Source of the DNA: Candidatus Micrarchaeia archaeon
GTDB lineage: Archaea > Micrarchaeota > Micrarchaeia > Anstonellales > JAHKLY01
Direction: 5' to 3'
NCBI GenBank assembly: GCA_041653315.1
Contig: JBAZFO010000027.1
Span: 1 to 14,830 of the forward strand
DNA: 14,830 nt
Shown here: positions 1-7,600 of the stretch, in pieces
Layout of the letters: every line of letters begins with the position of its first letter
Numbering within the stretch: the stretch's first letter is position 1
Made by a program: the position numbers and the translations under genes
Notes under the pieces: model-generated
Told to the model about the DNA's origin: nothing
What the model saw: only the letters and a program-made list of their open reading frames with translations
The model's database searches: none

Positions 1-158
1 AAATAGAAAATGGAGATATTCAAAATGAAAAAATAACAGTTCAGCCTAATTTTAAACCAGTTGAAGATTATTTAAAACTACAAGGTAGATTTAAACATTT
101 AACTCCAGATGAAATTAAATACATTCAAGCGCGTGTGAATAAAGATTGGAAAAGATAA
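1..158 (+). CDS. porB: 2-oxoacid (pyruvate):ferredoxin oxidoreductase, beta subunit, C-terminal end only
   Basis: This is a partial gene cut by the left window edge. The frame starting at base 3 stays open for 51 codons and ends in TAA at 156-158. The tail contains DYLKLQGRFKHLTPDEI followed by a terminal VNKDWKR. The QGRFKHL stretch near the C-terminus is typical of the thiamine-diphosphate-binding beta subunit of pyruvate/2-oxoacid:ferredoxin oxidoreductases, which decarboxylate a 2-oxoacid to acyl-CoA with reduction of ferredoxin in the cytoplasm. The catalytic core lies outside the window, so pyruvate versus another 2-oxoacid (VorB, KorB) cannot be decided. The stop codon directly abuts the stop codon of the convergent gene at 159, leaving no intergenic base. 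Confidence 0.8.
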   Translation, partial: IENGDIQNEKITVQPNFKPVEDYLKLQGRFKHLTPDEIKYIQARVNKDWKR

Positions 159-617
159 TTAATTTGATACAAGTATTGTTGAAGCTTCTTCTTTTATATG
201 TATTTTTGCTTCCTCCGGGATAAGCTCCATTTGTTTTTTCCATCCATTTGTCCACATTCTTAAATATTCTTCTGCTATTTCTATTCTTTTTTTATATTCT
301 GTTTCAGGAATAAAGTAGAGATCTAAAATTCTTTTATAAATTTTTATTCTTTTATCTAAATTTTCATCAGTATATTTTTCAGTGTGAATTAATAAAATTA
401 AAGTGTTGAATTCATTCAAAGTTAGTTGTGGTAAATCTTCATCAGTCATAAGTTTACAATATGGAAATTCAGTATCTGTTACTTCTTCACCCATTAATTG
501 TTTATCTATAATTAGTAAAGGCCTCCCATCTTTTCTAATTTCAGAAGTTTCAGTAGATTTATATACAAAAGTTCTTTTACCGTAATTTTTTTCAAAATAT
601 TTTTCTTTTATTTCCAT
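159..617 (-). CDS. hypothetical protein, 152 aa
   Basis: I do not recognise this family. The product is a soluble, charged 152-residue protein with no signal peptide or membrane segment. The first half looks mixed alpha/beta, with a DGRPLLIIDKQ strand around residues 31-41. Residues 65-145 look helical and contain many Lys and Glu. The ATG at 617-615 is supported by an AAAGGT Shine-Dalgarno match at 630-625, seven bases upstream, and by a TATA-like element at 663-670. It is the only gene between the twin palindromes (718-773) and the porB end, so those palindromes could regulate it. Its 3' end abuts the convergent porB stop codon. Function cannot be inferred from the sequence. Confidence 0.75.
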   Translation of the reverse strand: MEIKEKYFEKNYGKRTFVYKSTETSEIRKDGRPLLIIDKQLMGEEVTDTEFPYCKLMTDEDLPQLTLNEFNTLILLIHTEKYTDENLDKRIKIYKRILDLYFIPETEYKKRIEIAEEYLRMWTNGWKKQMELIPEEAKIHIKEEASTILVSN

Positions 618-624
618 TATAATT

Positions 625-630
625 ACCTTT
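625..630 (-). promoter_or_regulatory. Shine-Dalgarno site of the 152-aa gene
   Basis: Read on the minus strand this is AAAGGT, seven bases before the ATG at 617. It matches the AGGT core of the archaeal GGAGGTGATC consensus and fixes the start codon. Confidence 0.6.
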
Positions 631-662
631 AATTCATGATAATATAATTAGTGCGACACGGG

Positions 663-670
663 TTTATAAT
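663..670 (-). promoter_or_regulatory. TATA box candidate for the 152-aa gene
   Basis: The minus strand reads ATTATAAA here, about 50 bp upstream of the ATG. A start site about 25 bp downstream of the TATA box would leave a leader of roughly 25 nt containing the AAAGGT site. The assignment rests only on motif and spacing. Confidence 0.45.
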
Positions 671-717
671 GGTTTTTATCAATCAAAATTGTTGAAAATT
701 AGCATAAGGAGAATTAG

Positions 718-740
718 ACTTAACGACCCCATCGTTAAGT
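718..740. repeat. 23-bp palindrome, copy 1 of 2
   Basis: This is a perfect inverted repeat with 9-bp arms ACTTAACGA and TCGTTAAGT around a 5-nt loop CCCCA. A second copy lies 33 bp to the right (751-773) and differs by one loop base. The copies are separated by AGCTGGGTGA. On either strand the unit could form a 9-bp hairpin, or as DNA it could be a two-half-site operator. The CCC/GGG of the loops and the GGG/CCC of the spacer are complementary. The element sits in the 241-bp gap between two leftward genes. Confidence 0.85.
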
Positions 741-750
741 AGCTGGGTGA

Positions 751-773
751 ACTTAACGATCCCATCGTTAAGT
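751..773. repeat. 23-bp palindrome, copy 2 of 2
   Basis: This repeats copy 1 with the same 9-bp arms (ACTTAACGA, TCGTTAAGT) and the loop TCCCA instead of CCCCA. The centre-to-centre distance to copy 1 is 33 bp, about three helical turns, so two bound dimers would lie on the same face of the DNA. The arms are identical while the loop varies, which suggests that the paired or half-site sequence is what matters. Confidence 0.85.
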
Positions 774-788
774 ATATCTGTGTTCTCG

Positions 789-800
789 TTTATATTATAA
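789..800 (-). promoter_or_regulatory. possible TATA box upstream of the twin palindromes
   Basis: The minus strand reads TTATAATATAAA here. A start site about 25 bp downstream would fall at or just inside palindrome copy 2, so a short leftward transcript beginning with the two hairpins is possible. In such AT-rich DNA, TATA-like strings are common by chance, so this is weak. Confidence 0.25.
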
Positions 801-858
801 TTTAAGAAACAAGGATTTAAAGTTAAAATTACAGACGGGTATAAATTTTTTTTATAAT

Positions 859-3810
859 TTAGAAGACTTCAAATTTTTCATCAAATTTTTTCAATTGTTC
901 TAATATAATTAATTCTTCTTGCATATTATTTTCTTTTGCTATCCTTCTTGCTTCTCTATATGAACCAAAATTTATTAATTGTAAGACATATTTTTTTATA
1001 AATACATTTTCCTCAGGAAGATCAAAATATTTACTTATTTTTATCAGTTTTTCATATTCGTGTATTGAGAACATAGTAATTTTAAAACCACTACCTTTTA
1101 ATTGTGATTCTAAAAATTCTTTTACCTGGGGCAAAATTGCTTTTTTAATGTCGTCTTCTTCTAATCCATATTCTTGTTTAAGTAATTTTATTTTTTCACC
1201 AATGTTAATATGATTCAAAAAAATATTTCTCATTAGTACTTCTTGTTCAAACATTTTTTTTACTTGTTTTAATTTTAGATTTTTATTAATTTCATCAATT
1301 TTTTCTTTATATTTTGGATCCAATTCAAAATAATTACAGTATTCTATAAAAAATTTAGATTTTTTTTCAAAAAACAGAGGATCTTTTTCTGAAATAAAAT
1401 TATTAATTACTTTTTCTATATTCGGTTTTAAAATTTGTTTTAAGCTTTCTTTTCTCATCATCATTATGTCTGCTATCTTATCTAAATCAAAAACTTTATT
1501 TATATCTACTTTTTCAATAAGTATTTTTGATAGTGATAGATTTTTCTCACTAAACCTTTCTTCAAATAATTTTTGAAGCGCTTCATTTCTTAATTTTTCA
1601 AAACCCCAGTCTTGCGCTTGTAAAGCAATTGTTAAGAAGTTAAGGTGAAAAGTTTTTTCTTTTAATGCTTCTAAAATAAGATTTTTTTGTGCTTCTTTTA
1701 ATTCCTCACCCAAATTAAAATAAGAGTATAGTTCTAAAATTCCATCAAAATTAGTTAGTTTATTTTTATCATTTAGGATTGGATGAAAATTTATATGTAT
1801 TGATTTTAGTTTTTCTTTTACTATTGGAGATACAAAACTAGCAATTTCTCTTTCAGAGATTTGATACCTTCTAGATAGTAATTTAACTATTTCTATTAAT
1901 TTAGGTAAATTAATTCTTTCTATATAAATGTTATTTATTTGAATTATAAATTCTCTTTGAATTGATTTGTGTATTATTGAATGTTGTCCATATTTTTTAG
2001 CTTGTCTTATTGAATTGGATAAATAACCAATAGTATAAGAAGTCTCAGAAATCCAATATTCAAGGTCATTATACATTTTTTCATCTTTTGAGAAGATTAC
2101 AAGAAAATCCCTTCGATTTTCTAGATCATTTGAATTTTTTTCAAGTTTTTTTATGAGCCATTCCTTTCTTTTTTCCTCTTCTTCTGTTTTTATCTCTTTA
2201 GTGATTGTTTTAAATTCATTTACTAATTTTTTTGTTTCTTCGAGTATTTCTAATGTTTCTTTAATTCTTTGTTTTGTTGTTTCTGAATTTTTTATTGATT
2301 CTAAAAGTTTTTTATCTGAAATTTTAAATTCATAACTTAAAATATTTATTACACTTAAAATATAACCCTCATTTTCTGTTTCAGAGACTTTCTGTAAAAA
2401 TAAAGGAACTAATAAATCTGGGATTTCCTCTTTAAATCCATATTCCATTGCAAGTCTTGCTGCTTGTTCATAATTTGCTGTTTCTTTTAATCTTTTTAAT
2501 TCACTTTTTACTCTGTTTATTGGTAATTTTAAGCTACTTCCGTCAAACTCAAAGCCAGACAAAATCATTCTTGCTATATTAAATTTTGATATTACTAATT
2601 TATTATTTGTAGCATCCTTAAGTATTTCAGTATCAATAATAGTATTAAGTATTATTTTAAGTTCTGATTTTGTAATTCCAATCTCTTCTGCAGTTTTTTT
2701 CATTGATTCAAAGTCAATTAATAATTGTCTGTTTGTTAAAATCAGAGTTATTTCCTTTTCTAAGGATTTTTCAAATTCTTCTTTAGTTTTTGGTTTCTTT
2801 TCTTCTGTTTCTTCAAAATCTTCTACGTTAGCTTCAAAATCAAATCTATTTGGAGATATTCCTAATCTTTTTAGTACTTCTTTTTGTTTTTTGCCCTCTG
2901 TGTTTACTGTTTCTATTTTTAATAAAAGAACTTTATCTAGAGAACCTAAAGTTTGTTGAGATATGCCTGTTTTTTCTTCAATAAATTTTCTATCTGGGTG
3001 CTCAGGTTCTTTTTTTGGTTTAATTTCTTGCTCTAATTTTCTAACTCGATTATTTTCTAAATAATACATATAAAAATCCAAATAATTTATTTTTTCTTTA
3101 CCTTCTAATTTATCCCAATATTCATTTATTATTTTAGAATTTTTTGTTTTTTTATAAAATTCTTCTGGATTTTCATTTGCTAATATTCTAAATTCACTGT
3201 AAAAGATGTTTTCATATGTAGAATTAGAATATGTCCCATACTCTTTAGAGAAAATCTCCTTTATTATTTTTTGATAGTTTTTTTCAATTTTTTCCTTTTT
3301 TCTTAAAGCTTTTTTTTCACTGATACTCATTGTTTTTCCTTCTGCTTCTTTTCTTTTTGCTATCTGTAATCCAAGATAATTAGTATATGCCCTATGTTGT
3401 TTTGGAGACATTTCTTTATTAGAAATAGATTCAGGTATTACATCACTACCTCTTAAGTTAGAGAATTCTCTTTTTTTTGTTTTATTCTCCTCAATATCTG
3501 TTTTTGGAGTTTTGCTTGAAAAACTGGAGAAAACCCCTTCACAAACTAATTTAAGTACTTTTTCAGCTTTTTCTAGATTTTCTTTACTTTTTTTCTTTCT
3601 TTTCATTTTTTTAACTATTTTTCCAAAAATAAGAAGAGTTTTGTATTTACCATTAATAATTTCTGTTGATTCTGGATAAATCTCTGAATCTAATTCTTCA
3701 CAAAAAGAAAATAATTGTTTTTTTTGTTTTCTGTTTAAGTCTTCTATTTTTATGTTTCTTAATTTTGTTAATTTTCCATCAAAATCTAAACTAAAATTAT
3801 TATTTTTCAT
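859..3810 (-). CDS. large unknown protein (983 aa) with degenerate helical-hairpin repeats
   Basis: I do not recognise this family. No signal peptide or membrane segment is visible, so it is probably cytoplasmic. Residues 60-185 are very basic (KKMKRKKKSK, then SEKKALRKKEKIEK). Residues 371-415 resemble a helix-turn-helix followed by a wing-like stretch (TAEEIGITKSELKIILNTI). Residues 510-565 look like a coiled coil. From about residue 444 to the end, a loose unit recurs: a helix, then an aromatic-plus-hydrophobic turn (EYGF 456-459, YEF 493-495, RRYQI 647-651, YFNL 697-700, DWGFE 734-738, YFEL 827-830, EYGL 880-883, YFDL 928-931), then a second helix. Most recognisable neighbours lie 32-54 residues apart. 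This looks like an alpha-solenoid, a fold usually used to bind protein or nucleic acid. The ATG at 3810 has no clear Shine-Dalgarno site. It is divergent from the 70-aa/158-aa pair. Confidence 0.8.
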   Translation of the reverse strand: MKNNNFSLDFDGKLTKLRNIKIEDLNRKQKKQLFSFCEELDSEIYPESTEIINGKYKTLLIFGKIVKKMKRKKKSKENLEKAEKVLKLVCEGVFSSFSSKTPKTDIEENKTKKREFSNLRGSDVIPESISNKEMSPKQHRAYTNYLGLQIAKRKEAEGKTMSISEKKALRKKEKIEKNYQKIIKEIFSKEYGTYSNSTYENIFYSEFRILANENPEEFYKKTKNSKIINEYWDKLEGKEKINYLDFYMYYLENNRVRKLEQEIKPKKEPEHPDRKFIEEKTGISQQTLGSLDKVLLLKIETVNTEGKKQKEVLKRLGISPNRFDFEANVEDFEETEEKKPKTKEEFEKSLEKEITLILTNRQLLIDFESMKKTAEEIGITKSELKIILNTIIDTEILKDATNNKLVISKFNIARMILSGFEFDGSSLKLPINRVKSELKRLKETANYEQAARLAMEYGFKEEIPDLLVPLFLQKVSETENEGYILSVINILSYEFKISDKKLLESIKNSETTKQRIKETLEILEETKKLVNEFKTITKEIKTEEEEKRKEWLIKKLEKNSNDLENRRDFLVIFSKDEKMYNDLEYWISETSYTIGYLSNSIRQAKKYGQHSIIHKSIQREFIIQINNIYIERINLPKLIEIVKLLSRRYQISEREIASFVSPIVKEKLKSIHINFHPILNDKNKLTNFDGILELYSYFNLGEELKEAQKNLILEALKEKTFHLNFLTIALQAQDWGFEKLRNEALQKLFEERFSEKNLSLSKILIEKVDINKVFDLDKIADIMMMRKESLKQILKPNIEKVINNFISEKDPLFFEKKSKFFIEYCNYFELDPKYKEKIDEINKNLKLKQVKKMFEQEVLMRNIFLNHINIGEKIKLLKQEYGLEEDDIKKAILPQVKEFLESQLKGSGFKITMFSIHEYEKLIKISKYFDLPEENVFIKKYVLQLINFGSYREARRIAKENNMQEELIILEQLKKFDEKFEVF

Positions 3811-3891
3811 AATTTTATATGTGTGATAAGGAATAAAAATCTATGCTTTTTTTAATTTTTTATCAGTAATTTTTAATAATAAATTTTTAAG

Positions 3892-3907
3892 ATATATATA
3901 TATATAT
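3892..3907. promoter_or_regulatory. (AT)8 TATA region between divergent genes
   Basis: Sixteen alternating A/T bases lie in the 137-bp gap between the 983-aa gene (-) and the 70-aa gene (+). The centre is about 48 bp before the rightward ATG, a suitable place for a TATA box with a leader of about 23 nt. Being symmetrical, it could also drive the leftward gene, but that leader would be long. No better leftward TATA box could be pinned down. Confidence 0.4.
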
Positions 3908-3936
3908 TTCGCTACTAAAATAATGTATAATCTATT

Positions 3937-3944
3937 AGGGTGAT
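3937..3944 (+). promoter_or_regulatory. Shine-Dalgarno site of the 70-aa gene
   Basis: AGGGTGAT lies three bases before the ATG at 3948. It closely resembles the GGGGTGA sites of the 244-aa gene and rbcL, confirming that this short reading frame is translated from here. Confidence 0.65.
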
Positions 3945-3947
3945 TTA

Positions 3948-4160
3948 ATGGCTAAAGTTGCAATGAGAGATATAGAAATAGGAATTGATAATTCTTTGAC
4001 TGATGAAAAAGCAGTCCAAAAAATTTTTGCTGAACAAAACAAAACAATAAAAGATATTCTTGAAAAAAGAGCAGGAATGACACTTGATTTTAATTCTCAA
4101 CAACTTGCAAAATTAATTCAAACAATATCTCCTAAAAAAATCTTCAAAAGAAAATATTAA
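3948..4160 (+). CDS. hypothetical protein, 70 aa
   Basis: This is a small soluble protein of unknown family. Its reality is supported by a strong Shine-Dalgarno site (AGGGTGAT) and a TATA-like element at the expected distance. It is predicted to be mostly helical (residues 18-42 and 46-62), with a basic C-terminus (SPKKIFKRKY). It has no signal peptide or membrane segment. Only 8 bp separate it from the membrane-protein gene at 4169, so the two very probably share a transcript. It could be a small regulatory or partner protein of that membrane protein, but nothing in the sequence proves a role. Confidence 0.65.
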   Translation: MAKVAMRDIEIGIDNSLTDEKAVQKIFAEQNKTIKDILEKRAGMTLDFNSQQLAKLIQTISPKKIFKRKY

Positions 4161-4168
4161 ACGTTATT

Positions 4169-4645
4169 ATGGAAGGATTTGATCATTATATAACTAGAGC
4201 AGATGAAGTCTTTAAAGATGTTAATTCTGGAAAATTAACAGTACCACAAGCAGAAGAAAAACTACAAAGAATTTTGAAAACAACTGAAACAAGAATAGGT
4301 TCAGACGTAAGAGAATTAGCCCCTAATGATACTACTAATAAAGGGGCTGTTCTTGATTCTTCCTTATTTGCAATTTCAGTGGTAACTTTTGGACCACCCT
4401 TTGTTGCTCTTGGAATTGCTTTTGCTCCTATTTCTGCATCGATAGGAGGCATAGTAATAGTTGGGAGTACTCTTGTTGGTACTATTATTCCTTATTATAC
4501 AGCATTAGATTTTCCTCCAGATAGGCCATGGCGCACAGTTAGTGAAGAAGGAAAAAAAGCATTATATAATAAAACCATGCAGGCATTAGGTAATCTAGAA
4601 GTTGATAAAACTGAGACTTTAAAAAGTATACCAAAAAAGAAATAA
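4169..4645 (+). CDS. hypothetical small membrane protein, 158 aa, two transmembrane segments
   Basis: I do not recognise this family. Residues 1-60 are soluble and helical (DEVFKDVNSGKLTVPQAEEKLQRI). Two long hydrophobic segments follow at about 64-88 and 90-112, rich in Gly, Ala, Ile and Val (GGIVIVGSTLVGTII) and probably forming a membrane hairpin. A Pro-rich link (DFPPDRPW, 114-121) and a charged C-terminal tail ending KKK complete it. No cleavable signal peptide is evident. The gene starts 8 bp after the 70-aa gene and lacks an obvious Shine-Dalgarno site, so translation may depend on the upstream gene. It is convergent with infB, whose stop lies 33 bp downstream. Confidence 0.7.
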   Translation: MEGFDHYITRADEVFKDVNSGKLTVPQAEEKLQRILKTTETRIGSDVRELAPNDTTNKGAVLDSSLFAISVVTFGPPFVALGIAFAPISASIGGIVIVGSTLVGTIIPYYTALDFPPDRPWRTVSEEGKKALYNKTMQALGNLEVDKTETLKSIPKKK

Positions 4646-4678
4646 GATTAGATATTATCAAATTAGACTTAAAAATAT

Positions 4679-7600
4679 TTAGAAATATTTCATAATTGTA
4701 ATATCTGTGATTTCTTTTAAAAGCGCTTTTTCTTCTTCTGTTAATTCATCTGAAAAATGAGTTTTAATTGTACTGGCTGTTTCTCTATTTATATATGAAT
4801 ATAAAACATCTTCTTCATTAAAATCTTTTCCTGCAATTGGTTTTTCCATTGAAACAGCAACTTGCATTCCTTTTTTAGCTTCTTTTATATTTTCTCCTTT
4901 ATCTTGAATAACTTTTATTTCTCCTAAAATTATTCCTTTTTCATTTATCATTTTAAAACCAGGCCTTAATTTTCCACCTAAAATTTCTACTCCAAAAACA
5001 GCAGGTTTGCTTACTCTAAAAATATGATTTCTTAATATTCTTATTTTTACAGGCCAAACTAATCCTTTCATTACTGAATCTTTATCCCTTTGTTTTTCTT
5101 CTTCAGCCCATTCTTTATATTTATCTATTAAATTATATACAACATTACTTTCAAAAATAGGTATATCTTCTTCTTTTGCTTCTTCTTTTGCATCTTCATT
5201 TATTGAAACATTAAATCCTAAAATTGCTCCTAAGTATTTATCCATATTTCTAACTGCTTTTGCTCCTATAATATCTGTTTTTGTAATTTTTCCAATTCCT
5301 GCTTGTTTTATGTTTATTTTTTCTCCACTAAGCATTTTGATTAATGCTTCTGTTGAACCTAAGGTATCTGTTTTTATTATTACTCCTGCGCCTTCAGATT
5401 CAAATAGAACTTTTTTTAATTGTTCTTCAATTTCTTTAGTTTGTTTTTCTTCATCTTCAATTATTAAAAAAGGAGAACCTGGTATCGCATCTTCTAACTC
5501 AGGTGCAAATATTTTAAATCCAGATGCAGCATGAACTTCATCAACATAAATGAATTTATCTTTAATATGCTGGCCAGGCAATGTTGGTTTTAATATGCCT
5601 CTTATTTTTGTTTTTTTAACTCCTTTTAAAGTACCAAATAAAAATTCATCTCCTTTTTTTACAGAGCCGTCATAAATTATTACATCAATTGTTGTTCCTA
5701 ATCCTTTTTCTTCTTTAATTTCTAATATAGAACCTTTCCCTTTTCCTTTGACTTCAATATTTAGATTTTTTTCTAAGTATTTTTGGCTTATGCCTGAAAT
5801 ATATAATAATAATTCAGCTAAACCTTCACCTGTTTTTGCACTCATTGGAATTATCAAAATTTGTTTTGTCATTTCTTGTACTCTATCAAATCTTTCAGTA
5901 TCAAATCCATATTCATACATTTTTCCAACTATCTCATAAATTTTTTGATCTAACAAGTCTTTTGTAGTTTCAGTTTGTTGTTTATAACTTTCCATAAAAC
6001 AAAAGTCTTTTTTAGGATTCCAGCCCATTAGTAAATCAATTTTATTTGCAGCAATTATAAAAGGAGTTTTCTTTTGTTTTAAGATTTTTATACTTTCAAT
6101 TGTTTGTGGCTGTATGCCTTGATTTATATCTATAACTAATACTGCTAAGTCTGCTAAACTTCCTCCTCTTTCTCTTAATGAAGTAAAAGCTTCATGTCCT
6201 GGTGTATCTATAAATAAAATTCCTGGTAATTTAATTTCTAATTTCATTTGTTCCAATTGTTTTTTACAAATAGTTAACAATATTTCTTTTGGAACTTCAC
6301 TTGCTGATGTATGTTGTGTAATCGCGCCTGCTTCTTTAGATGCTACGACGGTGTTTCTAATTTTATCTAAGATAGATGTATTATGAATAACCATTCCTTC
6401 CGCAACAAAATTGTGGGTATTAGGAATAGTGAAATCATAAACATATTCATATTCTGGTTTTTTTTCTTTTTTAGTTTTTACTTCAACAAAACTAGCAGAA
6501 TCTGTGGTTAATGATGAAAATTGCTCTTTTAATTTTTTGTTTTTTGTATTTTTTATTAATTTTTTTATAAAATTAATGGAAAGTCTATCATATTTAAGAT
6601 ATTTATTATAATATGCTAATTTTTTGTTTCTACATTTAATTTTTTGTTTTTTTATAAATTCTCCAGAAATAGGGGACATATCAAATATTCTGCTTGTTGA
6701 AGATTTTTCTTTTGCTTGTTTTAGAACTTTTATTTTTTTAAGGCATTTTATTTTAAATTTTGATAGAAATAAATAGAGATATGGCTCATTTGCTATCTTA
6801 ATTTCCCAATACGTTTTCTGTATTTTTCCATATTTTTTTATTCTCTGCCTTTTTACTGAAGGAATTCCGAATTCTAATAACATTAAATTCATTTCTTCAA
6901 CAAGTGCTTTGCTTTTACTTAAAATTTCAATCGAATTATTTATTTTAGATACTGTACCATCTGTATCAAACCAACCTGCGATTGCACCTTTTTTTAATTC
7001 ATGTGAAGTCTGAATGATTTTTCCAAATTTTATATCTCTTGCTTTTTCTTTTTTTGGAAAATCAAATATTTCATAAAGTATTCTTGATAATGTTTTACCC
7101 CCCGTATTAATTATTTTTGGGCATTTATTTTTTTGTTTTTCTATTTTTGAATTTAATTCTAAAACTTCTTTACAGTAATTAATATATGTTTTTGTAACGT
7201 TTTCATCTACATTAAATAAATTAACACTATGACCTAAACAACCATCTCCAATAAGACAGCCAATAATATAACCAAATTTTTCAAATTCTTCTTTTGTTTT
7301 GGGCAATTTTACTTTTCTGCTTGTATGGCCAGCTCGCCATTTCGGACTTGTATTTTTAATGTGTGTAATTATTTCATATGCTTTTAGTTTTGATATTCTA
7401 AACATTTTAGCAATTTTAAAAAAATCAATAGTTCTGAATCTTTTATTTTTTAAAGCACCATATGGACAGGTTGAAAATACGTTGGCTTTTAATAATTTTT
7501 GTTTATCCTCTTTTTTTAATCTTTCAATAAATTTTTCATTCTTTATAAAAACAACCATGTTGTCCATTTTTTCAAGTTTTTCTATTATTTGTTTTTTAGT

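Noticed and set aside
718..773. CRISPR array from two similar repeats
   Set aside because: There are only two units, the spacer is 10 bp and each repeat is a full palindrome; no cas genes are present.
618..858. tRNA or box C/D RNA in the gap
   Set aside because: No GGTTCAA-like T-loop or cloverleaf arms, and no paired C and D boxes at proper spacing; only the twin palindromes and TATA-like strings stand out.
4186..4452. Minus-strand open frame opposite the 158-aa gene
   Set aside because: No ribosome site and no protein-like pattern; the plus-strand frame has operon context and clear membrane segments.
4719..4740. AAAAGCGCTTTT palindrome followed by T/C-rich sequence as terminator of the 70/158-aa unit
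   Set aside because: It lies in the conserved coding end of aIF5B (KALLKE) and the palindrome has no loop, so it is probably a by-product of the codons.
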